Source: Alicyclobacillus tolerans
Lineage (GTDB): Bacteria; Bacillota; Bacilli; Alicyclobacillales; Alicyclobacillaceae
DNA length: 64,000 bases
NCBI RefSeq assembly: GCF_021739485.1
Contig: NZ_JAJFNK010000002.1
Coordinates: 124,001-188,000 of the forward strand
Direction of reading: 5' to 3'
Shown: positions 19,296-27,773 of the stretch, piece after piece
How positions within the stretch are numbered: the stretch's first letter is position 1
Layout of the letters: every line of letters begins with the position of its first letter
Notes under the pieces: model-generated
Told to the model about the DNA's origin: nothing
The model's database searches: none
The model's input: the letters and a program-made list of their open reading frames with translations, nothing else
Translations under genes and position numbers: made by a program

Positions 19296-19395
19296 GTTCA
19301 TCCTCCTCGTACAGTCACATTGTACTACTTTATCCCAGAAATTTAGCAGGGAGAGTTGTCGAAATTAGGGGGAAAGCTTCTAGTTTTGTCAGTCG

Positions 19396-19425
19396 GCAGG
19401 AAATTCAGCGGCATTCAAGGAATTC
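19396..19425 (+). promoter_or_regulatory. Sigma-H promoter of the spoIIA operon
   Basis: GCAGGAAAT at 19396-19404 is a perfect sigma-H -35 (RNAGGAWWW). After 12 bases AAGGAATTC at 19417-19425 matches the -10 (RNNGAATWW) except the last base. spoIIA is transcribed by sigma-H RNA polymerase in B. subtilis, so position and sequence agree. Confidence 0.68.
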
Positions 19426-19542
19426 TACTGGGCAAATGCTAATGCGAGCCGAGACACACTGCATCCTAGGCAAGCAAGAGTGCAGACGTCGCGCAAGCTG
19501 AAGTGCAGTCAACCAGAGTGCGTTGAGAAGGGAGAGTCACAA

Positions 19543-19887
19543 GTGGCTTTAGAGTCAAACACAATAGACGGTGTATTAGTCATACGTCTGGCAGGCGACT
19601 TGGATCACCACGCTGCTGAGGATATCCGCAACGAAATCGAATCTCAGCTGGAACAAACGCGCTATCGATATCTGGTGTTGTCGTTCCGGGGAATAGACTT
19701 CATGGACAGTTCCGGCTTGGGGTTAATCCTTGGCCGATACCGCAGCGTTGCCCAGCGTGGAGGAAAGATGGCGCTGTGCGAGGTAAATTCCCCGTTACAA
19801 AGACTGTTTGAACTGTCTGGGATATTGAAAATTTTGCCGGTTTACGAAACTGAGGAACATGCTGTTCGGGCACTGAAGGAGGCATAA
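19543..19887 (+). CDS. spoIIAA: Anti-sigma F factor antagonist SpoIIAA
   Basis: 114 residues, a STAS domain. The phosphorylation site is in [15 protein letters not shown], with Ser57 at the place of the modified Ser58 of B. subtilis. Dephosphorylated SpoIIAA pulls SpoIIAB off sigma-F and so starts the forespore programme. GTG at 19543 lies behind GAAGGGAGAG; an in-frame GTG at 19480 has no comparable site and would add 21 atypical residues. First gene of spoIIAA-spoIIAB-sigF, behind a sigma-H type promoter. Confidence 0.93.
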   Translation: MALESNTIDGVLVIRLAGDLDHHAAEDIRNEIESQLEQTRYRYLVLSFRGIDFMDSSGLGLILGRYRSVAQRGGKMALCEVNSPLQRLFELSGILKILPVYETEEHAVRALKEA

Positions 19888-19895
19888 AAGCAAAC

Positions 19896-20363
19896 ATGAA
19901 CCAGGAACAACGCGGTGTTTCGCCGGACAATTTCATGCGCCTACTGTTCGCCAGCCGTTCAGAAAACGAATCTTTTGCGCGCGTGGCCGTGGCGGCCTTT
20001 GTGACGCAGTTGGATCCAACCATGGAACAGCTGACAGAACTCAAAACGGCTGTATCTGAAGCCGTGACGAACTCCATTATCCACGGCTACGAAAGCAGGG
20101 AGAACGGAGAAGTTCGGATTGAGTGCCGAATCTGGCAAGGAACGGTAGAAATTCTGGTCGAAGATGACGGATCCGGAATTGAAGACATCGAACAGGCCCG
20201 CCAACCGCTGTACACTTCCCGTCCTGATTTGGAGCGTTCCGGAATGGGGTTCACGATTATGGAAAACTTCGTGGACGAATTTACGATTGACTCCTTGCCC
20301 GGTCAGGGAACTCGCGTACGAATGCGTAAGTTCATCGCTGCGAACCGGGAACCCGCACAATAG
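19896..20363 (+). CDS. spoIIAB: Anti-sigma F factor / serine kinase SpoIIAB
   Basis: 155 residues with the GHKL kinase motifs: [11 protein letters not shown] (N box), [10 protein letters not shown] (G1 box) and RSGMGFTIM (G2 box). It holds sigma-F inactive and phosphorylates SpoIIAA. ATG 19896 gives about 9 extra residues compared with B. subtilis before the conserved SENESFARV; the only ribosome-binding match, AGGAGG at 19876-19881, is 14 bases upstream, so the start is not certain (ATG 19935 is the alternative). Confidence 0.93.
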   Translation: MNQEQRGVSPDNFMRLLFASRSENESFARVAVAAFVTQLDPTMEQLTELKTAVSEAVTNSIIHGYESRENGEVRIECRIWQGTVEILVEDDGSGIEDIEQARQPLYTSRPDLERSGMGFTIMENFVDEFTIDSLPGQGTRVRMRKFIAANREPAQ

Positions 20364-20375
20364 GGGCCGCTGCTT

Positions 20376-21140
20376 ATGGACTATGCGAAGGGATCAGAAG
20401 AGCGGGCCCGAAAATTTACGGACGACGAAATTCGCCGCATGATTGAGCAAAGCCAGGCAGGAGATACGGTTTCCCGCGAACAACTGGTGCTTAGCAATCA
20501 AAGACTGGTATGGGCTGTCGTGCAGCGGTTTCTAGGCAGGGGTTACGAGGCGGACGACCTGTTTCAAATCGGCTGCATTGGTCTGATGAAGGCGATCGAC
20601 AAATTTGATTTGAGTTACGACGTAAAATTCTCTACATACGCCGTCCCGATGATCATTGGTGAAATACAACGGTTTTTGCGAGACGACAGCACGATTAAAG
20701 TGAGTCGCAGTTTGAAAGAGACAGCGAGGCACATCCGTCATGCGCGTGACGAATTGGCGAAAAGACTGGGGCGGCAACCGCATATTAAGGAGATTGCAGA
20801 AGAACTTGGGATTGATCCGTCTGAGGTTGTCTTTGCCCAGGAAGCACTGCGTACTCCGGCATCGATTCACGAAACGGTGTTCGAAAACGACGGTGACCCC
20901 ATCTACCTGATGGACCAGATTTCCGACGACGAAAACAGCGAGTGGTTCGACAAGATTGCTCTGCACGAAATCTTGAACCGCCTCCCTGAGCGTGAAAGGT
21001 TGATTGTCTATCTACGGTTTTTCAAGGACCGTACCCAGTCGGATGTCGCTAAGGTTCTGGGCATTTCGCAGGTTCAAGTCTCCCGCCTCGAAAAGCGCAT
21101 CTTGCGCGCCATCCGCGAACAGCTCGACACCTCCAATTGA
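20376..21140 (+). CDS. sigF: RNA polymerase sigma-F factor
   Basis: 254 residues, the normal sigma-F size. Region 2 is at about residues 35-105 (GYEADDLFQIGCIGLMKAID, YDVKFSTYAVPMIIGEIQRF), region 3 at 110-170 and the region 4 helix-turn-helix at the end (DRTQSDVAKVLGISQVQVSR). It is the first forespore-specific sigma factor. It starts 12 bases after spoIIAB; a strong terminator at 21171-21201 separates it from spoVAC. Confidence 0.96.
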   Translation: MDYAKGSEERARKFTDDEIRRMIEQSQAGDTVSREQLVLSNQRLVWAVVQRFLGRGYEADDLFQIGCIGLMKAIDKFDLSYDVKFSTYAVPMIIGEIQRFLRDDSTIKVSRSLKETARHIRHARDELAKRLGRQPHIKEIAEELGIDPSEVVFAQEALRTPASIHETVFENDGDPIYLMDQISDDENSEWFDKIALHEILNRLPERERLIVYLRFFKDRTQSDVAKVLGISQVQVSRLEKRILRAIREQLDTSN

Positions 21141-21170
21141 CCCGGCTCAATTTACAATACGTCGTAGAAC

Positions 21171-21201
21171 AAACCCCCGGCATTTCAGCCGGGGGTTTTT
21201 T
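21171..21201 (+). terminator. Terminator after sigF
   Basis: CCCCCGGC at 21174-21181 and GCCGGGGG at 21188-21195 form a perfect stem extended by flanking A/T pairs, followed by six T. It ends the spoIIA operon. Confidence 0.92.
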
Positions 21202-21205
21202 GTTC

Positions 21206-21234
21206 GAGTAAATCACCCGGACTCGGGCACAATA
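21206..21234 (+). promoter_or_regulatory. Candidate sigma-G promoter of the spoVA operon
   Basis: GAGTA at 21206-21210, 17 bases, then CACAATA at 21228-21234. Each element has one mismatch to the sigma-G consensus, the same pattern as upstream of dacF. spoVA is sigma-G controlled in B. subtilis, and the site lies between the sigF terminator and the spoVAC start. Confidence 0.48.
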
Positions 21235-21266
21235 GAGTGCGAATTTGGGTAAAGGGGGGAAAACCA

Positions 21267-21725
21267 GTGGCAACCGCCACAAAATCGCAAAAACAAGCTT
21301 ATCAGAGAATGGTTAAGCACCATTTGCCGGCGCGCCCACTGTTTAAAAATGCACTGCGCGCCTTTGTTATCGGTGGAGCCATTTGTGTTGTAGGGCAGTT
21401 GGTCCAAACGTTCTTTGTCCGCTGGGGCCACTTCTCCGTTCAAGACGCCGCCAATCCAACGGTCGCAGTGATGATCTTTTTGTCGGCCGTTTTCACGGCT
21501 TTGGGCGTATACGACCGGTTTGCGCAGTGGGCCGGCGCTGGTTCTGCGGTCCCGGTCACGGGATTTGCAAACACGATGGCCTCTGCCGCCATGGAGCACC
21601 GAAGCGAGGGATGGGTGACGGGCGTCGGCGGAAATATGTTTAAATTGTCCGGAGCCGTCGTCGTTTTCGGGGTAGTCAGCGCATTTTTTGTCGCGTTGAT
21701 CCGGTTCGTAATCGTGCATCTTTAA
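21267..21725 (+). CDS. spoVAC: Stage V sporulation protein AC
   Basis: 152 residues with four predicted membrane spans after a basic cytoplasmic start (KHHLPARPLFKNALRAFVIG). Motifs GAICVVGQLVQT and AGSAVPVTGFANTMASAAMEH are typical of SpoVAC, a membrane channel component through which dipicolinic acid is taken up into and released from the spore core. GTG 21267 lies behind AAAGGGGGGA; GTG 21237 has no site. First gene of the compact spoVA operon. Confidence 0.93.
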   Translation: MATATKSQKQAYQRMVKHHLPARPLFKNALRAFVIGGAICVVGQLVQTFFVRWGHFSVQDAANPTVAVMIFLSAVFTALGVYDRFAQWAGAGSAVPVTGFANTMASAAMEHRSEGWVTGVGGNMFKLSGAVVVFGVVSAFFVALIRFVIVHL

Positions 21726-21748
21726 GTGTCCAGAAAAGGGGTGTCTGC

Positions 21749-22762
21749 ATGCCGCGGGTAGGCAAACAGACGTGGGTCTTTGCATCGGAACCACGAGTCA
21801 TCGAAACGGGTACGGTCGCTGGGAAAACGGAAGGGGAAGGACCGCTCGGAGAGTATTACGACATTCGCCATACCGACGACCGGTTTAACACGGATACCTG
21901 GGAACACGCAGAGCAAGCCCTGTTCAGCGAAGCGGCAAGCACTGTTTTGCGAAAGGCAAACACCGCTCCGGAAACGGTTGATTTAATGGTCGGTGGAGAC
22001 TTAAATGCCCAGCTGACGAGTTTCTATTTTGGTTTGCGTCCATTGCCGATTCCGGCTTTAGGAGTATACAGTGCCTGTTCCTCCATTACAGAGGCCCTCG
22101 CCATCGGTGCCTTGGCGGTCGACAGCGACATGGCGCACAAAGTTTTGGTTGGAACGTCAAGCCACAACAGCACGGCGGAACGTCAGTTTCGGTACCCGAC
22201 GGAATATGGAGCACAAAAACCCGCTACAGCTCAGCGCACGGTCACAGGCGCCGGCATGGCTTTACTCGGAAAGGAAGGCGGAAACATCGCCATTACCGCA
22301 GCAACTGTCGGACTTGTGACGGACTTCGGCGTACAGAGCCCGTGGGAAATGAATGCCGCCATGGCCCCTGCAGCAGCTGCGACAATCGAGACTCACTTGC
22401 GGGACATGGGCCGCAAGTGGGAAGACTACGACTGCGTTGCCACTGGAGACTTGGGATTCATCGGATATGACATCCTCAAGGAATTGCTGGTCCAGCGGGG
22501 CATATCTCCCGGCGATACGCTGACAGATTGCGGAATGCTGATTTACGACCGAAGCCAGCCGGAAGTGTTTGCAGGCGGAAGCGGCGGGGCCTGCTGTACC
22601 CTGGTCACGTTCGCACACCTGTTTAGGGAACTCAAGCAAGGACGATGGAAGCGTATCCTGGTTTCAGCCACGGGCGCTTTGCTGTCTAGCGTCAGTGCAC
22701 AGCAAAGTGACACGATTCCGTGTGTCTCGCACGCGGTGGTATTTGAACGGAGGGATGGCTAA
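21749..22762 (+). CDS. spoVAD: Stage V sporulation protein AD
   Basis: 337 residues with a thiolase-like fold ([18 protein letters not shown] with the Cys of the family, [27 protein letters not shown] near the C-terminus). SpoVAD binds dipicolinic acid on the inner spore membrane. ATG 21749 follows AAAAGGGG. It overlaps nothing and leads directly into spoVAEb 2 bases after its stop. Confidence 0.94.
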   Translation: MPRVGKQTWVFASEPRVIETGTVAGKTEGEGPLGEYYDIRHTDDRFNTDTWEHAEQALFSEAASTVLRKANTAPETVDLMVGGDLNAQLTSFYFGLRPLPIPALGVYSACSSITEALAIGALAVDSDMAHKVLVGTSSHNSTAERQFRYPTEYGAQKPATAQRTVTGAGMALLGKEGGNIAITAATVGLVTDFGVQSPWEMNAAMAPAAAATIETHLRDMGRKWEDYDCVATGDLGFIGYDILKELLVQRGISPGDTLTDCGMLIYDRSQPEVFAGGSGGACCTLVTFAHLFRELKQGRWKRILVSATGALLSSVSAQQSDTIPCVSHAVVFERRDG

Positions 22763-22764
22763 AC

Positions 22765-23130
22765 ATGCAAGCGGGGTGGATGATTTTCCTGTGGGCCTTT
22801 TTAGTGGGAGGGGCGATTTGCGCTGTTGGCCAAGTGGTCATGGACTTGTCCAAGCTGTCCCCGGGGCACATTATGGTCATTCTCGTCGTGGCGGGAGCAG
22901 TCCTAGACGGGATTGGGGTTTACGACCCGTTGATTAAATTCGCCGGGGCAGGGGCGACCGTTCCTATCACGAGTTTTGGACATGCACTGGTGCACGGTGC
23001 TATGGCAGAAGCCAAAACCCACGGCCTAGTTGGGATTATTACCGGCATTTTTGAAGTGACCAGTGCTGGTATTTCGAGTGCCATCGTCTTTGCGTTTTTA
23101 GCAGCTTTAGTGGCAAAGCCAAAGGGGTGA
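22765..23130 (+). CDS. spoVAE: Stage V sporulation protein AE (SpoVAEb)
   Basis: 121 residues, about four membrane spans. It resembles SpoVAC in layout ([41 protein letters not shown]), as known for the family. SpoVAC, SpoVAD and SpoVAEb are the minimal core for dipicolinate transport. The ATG lies behind GGAGGG near the spoVAD stop. Confidence 0.93.
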   Translation: MQAGWMIFLWAFLVGGAICAVGQVVMDLSKLSPGHIMVILVVAGAVLDGIGVYDPLIKFAGAGATVPITSFGHALVHGAMAEAKTHGLVGIITGIFEVTSAGISSAIVFAFLAALVAKPKG

Positions 23131-23137
23131 ACCTGGT

Positions 23138-23779
23138 GTGGAGAAAAGCTGGCGTGTCATTGTAGTGACGGACGGCGACATATTCGCAAAACGGGCGCTT
23201 GAAATTGCCGCACGACGAGTTCACGCGCGGGTCATCTCCAAATCGGCGGGAAACCCCACTATGCTTTCAGGTGTAGAGATGGTCGATTACATCAAACAAG
23301 TCCCTCACGACCCCGTTGTGGTGATGCTCGATGACAATGGAAACCAAAACCAGGCTAACGGCGAACAGGCCTTGCAAGTCCTTCTCAGCCATCCGGACAT
23401 CGAGGTTATCGGCGCGCTTGCTGTCGCATCCAATACGGCGTATGTGGATGGAGTTCCCGTCGACTTTTCCATCGATTGTGAAGGCCGACGCGTGGAAACG
23501 GGCGTCAACAAAGACGGGATCGCGGTAAACCGCTATCTCGTCGCGGGCGATACCGTGGAACCGCTGCGCAACCACAACGTGCCCGTCATCATCGGTATTG
23601 GGGACATCGGGAAGATGGGCGGGCGGGACGCCCCGGAACGAGGCGCCCCCGTGACGACCCGGGCTCTACGCGCCGTGCTGGAAACGTATCAACACCGGTC
23701 TGCAGGGCCCAAACACATCTCGTCAAAGGGGCATAGTGTAAAGCAGAAACGCAAAGCGGGAGGGATCCTAGTTGATTAG
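23138..23779 (+). CDS. Stage V sporulation protein AEa
   Basis: 213 residues, soluble, no membrane span. It starts with VIVVTDGDIFAKRALEIAA and contains KSAGNPT and VVVMLDDNGN, typical of SpoVAEa, a protein that affects nutrient germination in Bacillus. The C-terminal 30 residues are strongly basic (KHISSKGHSVKQKRKAGG). GTG 23138 lies 8 bases after the spoVAEb stop, near AAGGGGTGA. The end overlaps the start of a 43-residue ORF. Confidence 0.88.
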   Translation: MEKSWRVIVVTDGDIFAKRALEIAARRVHARVISKSAGNPTMLSGVEMVDYIKQVPHDPVVVMLDDNGNQNQANGEQALQVLLSHPDIEVIGALAVASNTAYVDGVPVDFSIDCEGRRVETGVNKDGIAVNRYLVAGDTVEPLRNHNVPVIIGIGDIGKMGGRDAPERGAPVTTRALRAVLETYQHRSAGPKHISSKGHSVKQKRKAGGILVD

Positions 23780-23903
23780 CATGCTCATGTTCTTGCCTCG
23801 ATTGTTCCGCTATTTCGGCATGTTCCAGACGTTCATCGGTTTTGTGCGGCCGCTATGGCCCCGACTGTCCCGGTTCTGGGCGCGCCCTGAATTTGCTCAC
23901 TAA
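23772..23903 (+). CDS. 43-residue basic aromatic protein at the end of spoVA
   Basis: TTG at 23772 lies 7 bases after GGGAGGG (23758-23764) and overlaps the spoVAEa stop by 8 bases, so translation is probably coupled. The product (starting MISMLMFLPRLFRYFGMF) is rich in Phe, Arg, Pro and Trp and reads like a small membrane-surface peptide. The last 51 bases overlap the 3' end of the convergent D,D-carboxypeptidase gene. No family is recognised. B. subtilis has spoVAF at this place, which this is not. Confidence 0.5.
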   Translation: MISMLMFLPRLFRYFGMFQTFIGFVRPLWPRLSRFWARPEFAH

Positions 23904-25373
23904 CAGCACAAGTGCCAATGCGCCTCCAGCGAAAAGCAAGGCGAGTTCAAACGGGTGCGCGTCGATGGGTGGCGCTTTATGGAGCGTATATGGGTCTTTG
24001 AGGACAACGGGTAAATTGGTGGAAAGTTCCTGCCCGTTCTGCGAAACCTGCAGGATACCGACTGGGGAATTTGCTGGCATCGACGTTTTGGGAACCGACC
24101 ATCCAAGATGAACCTGCGTTTGAATAGAGTGACCGATGGGGACGGTTGCCAGGCACGGTGCGTCAGTCACAATGGAGTTTGCAGTGCCGTCAGGATTTTT
24201 GACGACAGCCACAACACTGCCTTTGGGCAATACCGTCTGCGTGCGGTAGTGCGCAAACGCGAAATTGAGCAGTTGAGTGGCGTCGTTTCGAATTTGGGCG
24301 TCTAACGGGGCATCCATCAATACGGCCAGAAACGTCTGGCTTCCACGTTTGGCAGCGACTACCAAAGTTTCGTGAGCTGCCATCGTGAACCCCGTCTTGA
24401 CTCCAATGGCTCCCGGATACGTAAACAGCATGTGGTTCAAGTTGACGAGTGTGGATGTCCAATCCTTGCCTGTCCACTTGTATGTTTTTGTACTCACGAT
24501 CTTGTCGAATTCGGGGATTTTCATCGCGGCTTCCGTAATTCGCGCCATATCGTAAGCCGTGGTCCAATGGTTTGGGTCCGGCATGCCGTTCGGGTTGTCG
24601 AAGTGGCTGTGCGTAGCCCCTAATGCGACGGCTTCTTCATTCATCATTTCGGCAAAGTGGGAAACTGAACCACCGTATTTCTGGGCGATGACGACTGCGG
24701 CGTCGTTCCCGGAATTGAGCATGAGTCCGTACAGCAGTTTTTCTAGGGGTTCAACTTCACCCGGAACTAGGTAGACCCGGTTCCCGCCCTGTTCGGCAGC
24801 GAGTTTGCTCGTCGTCAGTCGATCCGTTAAGTGGCCGCGTTGAAGTGCGATGAGTGCAGTCAAGATTTTAGTAATGCTCGCAGGGTAATGTCGAGCTAAC
24901 GGGTCCTTGCCGTAAATCACGGTTCCTGTGTTCAAATCGACAACGACTGCCGACTGTGACACGATGGCCGGCCAGTTCGCCACAGGAGTCGCCGTGTAAG
25001 GCATTCCGTCGCGGACGACGACATTGAGGGAGTCTGCGTTCGTCGCAGATTGGACATGCGAAGACAACCCGGAATTTTGCAATGTCAACGAGGGTGACAC
25101 CGGGTTAACGATGTTTAAGATGGGTGGGTTGTCGAATGAACCTAAATTTGCGATTGAACTTCGTTTTTCAAAGTTACCTGGGATGGAATTAACGCGTAGA
25201 GAACGGCTTTGCGCGGTACTGGCCTGGGCTGACAGCGGAGTTAGCCAGGTTCCCAATAAAGCGACTAGAGTCATCGTAAGTTGCCAACGACTCTTAAAGC
25301 GCCGTAAGCTTTTCAGCGAGGCTTGGGCGCAACTGAAACAGAATTTCCTTTTATATTTGCAACGACACTTCAT
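23853..25373 (-). CDS. D-alanyl-D-alanine carboxypeptidase with C-terminal membrane anchor
   Basis: 506 residues. A long basic N-terminus with a membrane signal (TMTLVALLGTWLTPLSAQA) and a Ser/Asn-rich region of about 80 residues precede the peptidase S11 domain, with SITK, SGNDAAV and KTGFT as active-site motifs. A C-terminal helix (LALLFAGGALALVLLVS) and a basic tail can anchor it. It is the second such enzyme in the window and differs from DacF by the N-terminal extension. The start follows AGGGGAG. Convergent with spoVA, with a short overlap. Confidence 0.9.
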   Translation of the reverse strand: MKCRCKYKRKFCFSCAQASLKSLRRFKSRWQLTMTLVALLGTWLTPLSAQASTAQSRSLRVNSIPGNFEKRSSIANLGSFDNPPILNIVNPVSPSLTLQNSGLSSHVQSATNADSLNVVVRDGMPYTATPVANWPAIVSQSAVVVDLNTGTVIYGKDPLARHYPASITKILTALIALQRGHLTDRLTTSKLAAEQGGNRVYLVPGEVEPLEKLLYGLMLNSGNDAAVVIAQKYGGSVSHFAEMMNEEAVALGATHSHFDNPNGMPDPNHWTTAYDMARITEAAMKIPEFDKIVSTKTYKWTGKDWTSTLVNLNHMLFTYPGAIGVKTGFTMAAHETLVVAAKRGSQTFLAVLMDAPLDAQIRNDATQLLNFAFAHYRTQTVLPKGSVVAVVKNPDGTANSIVTDAPCLATVPIGHSIQTQVHLGWSVPKTSMPANSPVGILQVSQNGQELSTNLPVVLKDPYTLHKAPPIDAHPFELALLFAGGALALVLLVSKFRARPEPGQSGP

Positions 25374-25403
25374 AATTTCTCCCCTTGTCCTTCTTACAGT
25401 GCC

Positions 25404-25432
25404 ATTGTACTCATCTGTACAGGTCTTGTCAT
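25404..25432 (-). promoter_or_regulatory. Sigma-A type promoter of the D,D-carboxypeptidase gene
   Basis: On the minus strand ATGACA (25427-25432), 17 bases, then TACAAT (25404-25409): five of six bases match at each element. A dyad TGTAC-N6-GTACA (25406-25421) lies over the -10 and spacer. The -35 overlaps the start codon of the divergent gene. Confidence 0.5.
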
Positions 25433-26312
25433 GATCGAATTTCCGCGAGACCTATGGCTCGAAATGCGGACTCCCCTTTACGTTTATGGGAGCGAACCTT
25501 ATACTGGAACAAATTCCACAAGGACGGTTTTAAAATTGGAACGACATTCTTCGGTTCTCGTCAGCACCTCCGGAAGTGTCCATACGTCCGTTCAGGTGGT
25601 AGAGACGGGAAACGTCCGGTTTCTGCGCTTTGGCTCTTCTGGGGGATGGCAAGGCGCACTGAACCTGAAAGACCCCTTGACGCCCGTATTTCCGTACCAG
25701 CGCGCCTTCACGAGTCTTCTCCAAACCATTCGTCCCCCGGATACATTTTTGTCCATTGGGGTTGGCACGGGAACGTCCCTAAAACAGGTGCAGCGTTTCT
25801 TTCCGGCCAGCCGCTTAATTGGCGTAGAGTTGGATCAAACGGTTCTCGACTTAGCTGTGCGTTACTTTGACTGCCCAAAATACGACGAGGCGCAGTACTT
25901 TGTAAACGATGGAATCCGGTTTATCCAAACCACCCCCACAAAGTTCGACCTCGTCTTCGTCGATGCCTACCTTAGCAACCGCATCTACAGCCCGTGTTTA
26001 GAGGCCGATTTTGTGCGTGAGTTGTACGATTCACTGACGGTCCGGGGCGTTGTCGCGGTCAATTTGATCACCCGGTTTCCGGTTACAGGCGCCGTCCACA
26101 AGTATCTCAGTGCCGTTAAACACACCTTTCCCGAGGTTTGGATGTTGCCTGTGGGCGTGCCGTTTGCGGAACAAAATGTGTTGGGGGTGTTTGCCAAGCA
26201 AGCCGAAGACCTTGAAAATTGGAAAGACTCCATGTCGACACACGCGAATTTGAGTTACGTAGACCGGATGATTTGGCCTTGGCGATTAAAGAAAGTGCAA
26301 AGTGCCCGGTAA
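25431..26312 (+). CDS. Spermidine synthase-like SAM-dependent protein
   Basis: 293 residues. Residues 1-80 form a beta-rich N-terminal part as in spermidine synthases (VHTSVQVVETGNVRFLRFG), followed by the Rossmann domain: SIGVGTGTSLKQVQRFFP, LIGVELDQTVLDLAVRYF, NDGIRFI and DLVFVDAYLSN. The catalytic acidic residue pattern is close to, but not the same as, that of true spermidine synthases, so the substrate is open. The ATG at 25431 lies behind AGGT and directly faces the carboxypeptidase promoter. The last bases overlap the promoter of the M50 protease gene. Confidence 0.75.
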   Translation: MIEFPRDLWLEMRTPLYVYGSEPYTGTNSTRTVLKLERHSSVLVSTSGSVHTSVQVVETGNVRFLRFGSSGGWQGALNLKDPLTPVFPYQRAFTSLLQTIRPPDTFLSIGVGTGTSLKQVQRFFPASRLIGVELDQTVLDLAVRYFDCPKYDEAQYFVNDGIRFIQTTPTKFDLVFVDAYLSNRIYSPCLEADFVRELYDSLTVRGVVAVNLITRFPVTGAVHKYLSAVKHTFPEVWMLPVGVPFAEQNVLGVFAKQAEDLENWKDSMSTHANLSYVDRMIWPWRLKKVQSAR

Positions 26313-26324
26313 ACCCATTCACCG

Positions 26325-26333
26325 TGCTATAAT
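26325..26333 (+). promoter_or_regulatory. Extended -10 promoter of the M50 protease gene
   Basis: TGCTATAAT is a perfect extended -10 (TGnTATAAT) starting 13 bases after the upstream stop. No good -35 is seen, which is usual for this promoter type. Confidence 0.55.
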
Positions 26334-26367
26334 TAAACGTAAGACTGTGGTCAAAGGGGTTCCAGAC

Positions 26368-27018
26368 TTGTTTCAAACACTCGCCAATCCGATGTTTTTG
26401 TTTACGGTGATCGTGGTACCATTGAGCCTCGTCATCCACGAATTTTCTCACGCCCTGACTGCGGACTTGCTCGGGGATAAAACGGCTCGCATGGCTGGAC
26501 GGCTTACGTTGAATCCACTGGCACACCTCGAACTGCTGGGACTTCTGATGATGCTGTTTGCGCCAATCGGGTGGGCTAAACCAACCCCGGTCAACCCCCA
26601 GTACTTTAAACGCCCCCGGCTCGGTTTTATTCTGACGGCTTTAGCGGGGCCCGTTTCGAATTTAGTCCTGGCAGCCCTTTGTCTGTGGCTGTTAAAGCTA
26701 TTTTGGAATCCCTTGGGCGGCGCGGCTTGGAATTTTTTTAGCCGACTGCTTAGCATCGGAGCCATCATCAACGTCAACCTGTTTATTTTCAACCTCATTC
26801 CAATTCCACCCTTGGACGGCGGCCAAATTGTCAGTCGGCTGCTCCCGTTAAAATGGGAATACAAGTATCAAAAATTCGCGGTCTATGGCCCATTTTTACT
26901 GTTGCTGGTTGTCATGATTCCACCGCTGCAGGGAATCACCATCCTCCCGCTGCTGCGCTTTACCCTGGACGCCATTGTTTCTGTGTTTGGGTTTCAGGTA
27001 CCGCCCGTCATTGTCTAG
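26368..27018 (+). CDS. Site-2-protease-like M50 membrane metalloprotease
   Basis: 216 residues with about five membrane spans. The zinc site is HEFSH (near residue 30) and the third ligand is the Asp in PIPPLDGGQ. GPVSNLVLAAL is the conserved NPDG-type region of the small rhomboid-like M50B group. TTG at 26368 lies 7 bases after AAAGGGG. It heads a run with scpA and scpB, an arrangement also common in other Bacilli. Substrates are not known. Confidence 0.87.
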   Translation: MFQTLANPMFLFTVIVVPLSLVIHEFSHALTADLLGDKTARMAGRLTLNPLAHLELLGLLMMLFAPIGWAKPTPVNPQYFKRPRLGFILTALAGPVSNLVLAALCLWLLKLFWNPLGGAAWNFFSRLLSIGAIINVNLFIFNLIPIPPLDGGQIVSRLLPLKWEYKYQKFAVYGPFLLLLVVMIPPLQGITILPLLRFTLDAIVSVFGFQVPPVIV

Positions 27019-27046
27019 CGGCCGGGAGGAGGTGGGGGGTGAAGAC

Positions 27047-27772
27047 ATGAGCTATGAAATTGTTTTGGAGGCGTTTTCCGGGCCTCTTGACCTTTTGTTG
27101 CACTTGATTCAAAAGCACGAAATCGACATTCACGACATCCCAATCTCCACAGTGACCGAGCAGTACTTGGAATACCTGCGGGCGATGGAGGAGTTGTCCT
27201 TAGAGGTTGCCAGCGAATTTGTGGTCATGGCAGCAACGCTTCTTGCCATCAAAAGCCGTACTTTGCTTCCTCGTCCTCCGCGCGGCGAAAATGAGGAAGA
27301 GGAGACGGACCCTCGCGAACCCCTGGTTGAACAGCTACTGGAATACCAACGCTGCAAATGGGCGGCGGAGCGATTAAAGGCGCGTGAACTGCTCCAAAGT
27401 CAACTGTTTTCGCGGGAGCCGATGGATTTGCGCCCGTACGTTCCGAATTCGGCAGCGCCTCTAACCGGAGTGAGCATGTGGGACCTCGTAGACTCTTACC
27501 GGAAACTGTTGCTGCGCATTCCCAAGCAGCAACAAGTCGCCGAGATTAAAGGAAACGTGATCGCGGTGGAGGACATGATGCACGTCATCGTCGAGCGGAT
27601 GCAGCGTTTCAAGCGCGCGACCTTTGCTCAATTGCTTCAATTCGCGCAAACGCGCCCAGAGGTGGTCTCGGCATTTTTGGCGTTGCTTGAGCTGGTCAAA
27701 GACCGCGTCGTAAAGTGCGTCCAGCCTTCGTTGTTCGGCGAAATTGAAATTTTGCTGTGCGAGGAGATTTAA
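27047..27772 (+). CDS. scpA: Segregation and condensation protein A
   Basis: 241 residues, kleisin subunit of the SMC condensin. The N-terminal part FSGPLDLLLHLIQKHEIDIHDIP is highly conserved, and the C-terminal winged helix ends with FGEIEIL. ScpA bridges the SMC heads and binds a ScpB dimer. The ATG at 27047 lies behind GGAGGAGGTGGGGGG. scpB follows immediately. Confidence 0.95.
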   Translation: MSYEIVLEAFSGPLDLLLHLIQKHEIDIHDIPISTVTEQYLEYLRAMEELSLEVASEFVVMAATLLAIKSRTLLPRPPRGENEEEETDPREPLVEQLLEYQRCKWAAERLKARELLQSQLFSREPMDLRPYVPNSAAPLTGVSMWDLVDSYRKLLLRIPKQQQVAEIKGNVIAVEDMMHVIVERMQRFKRATFAQLLQFAQTRPEVVSAFLALLELVKDRVVKCVQPSLFGEIEILLCEEI

Positions 27773-27773
27773 T

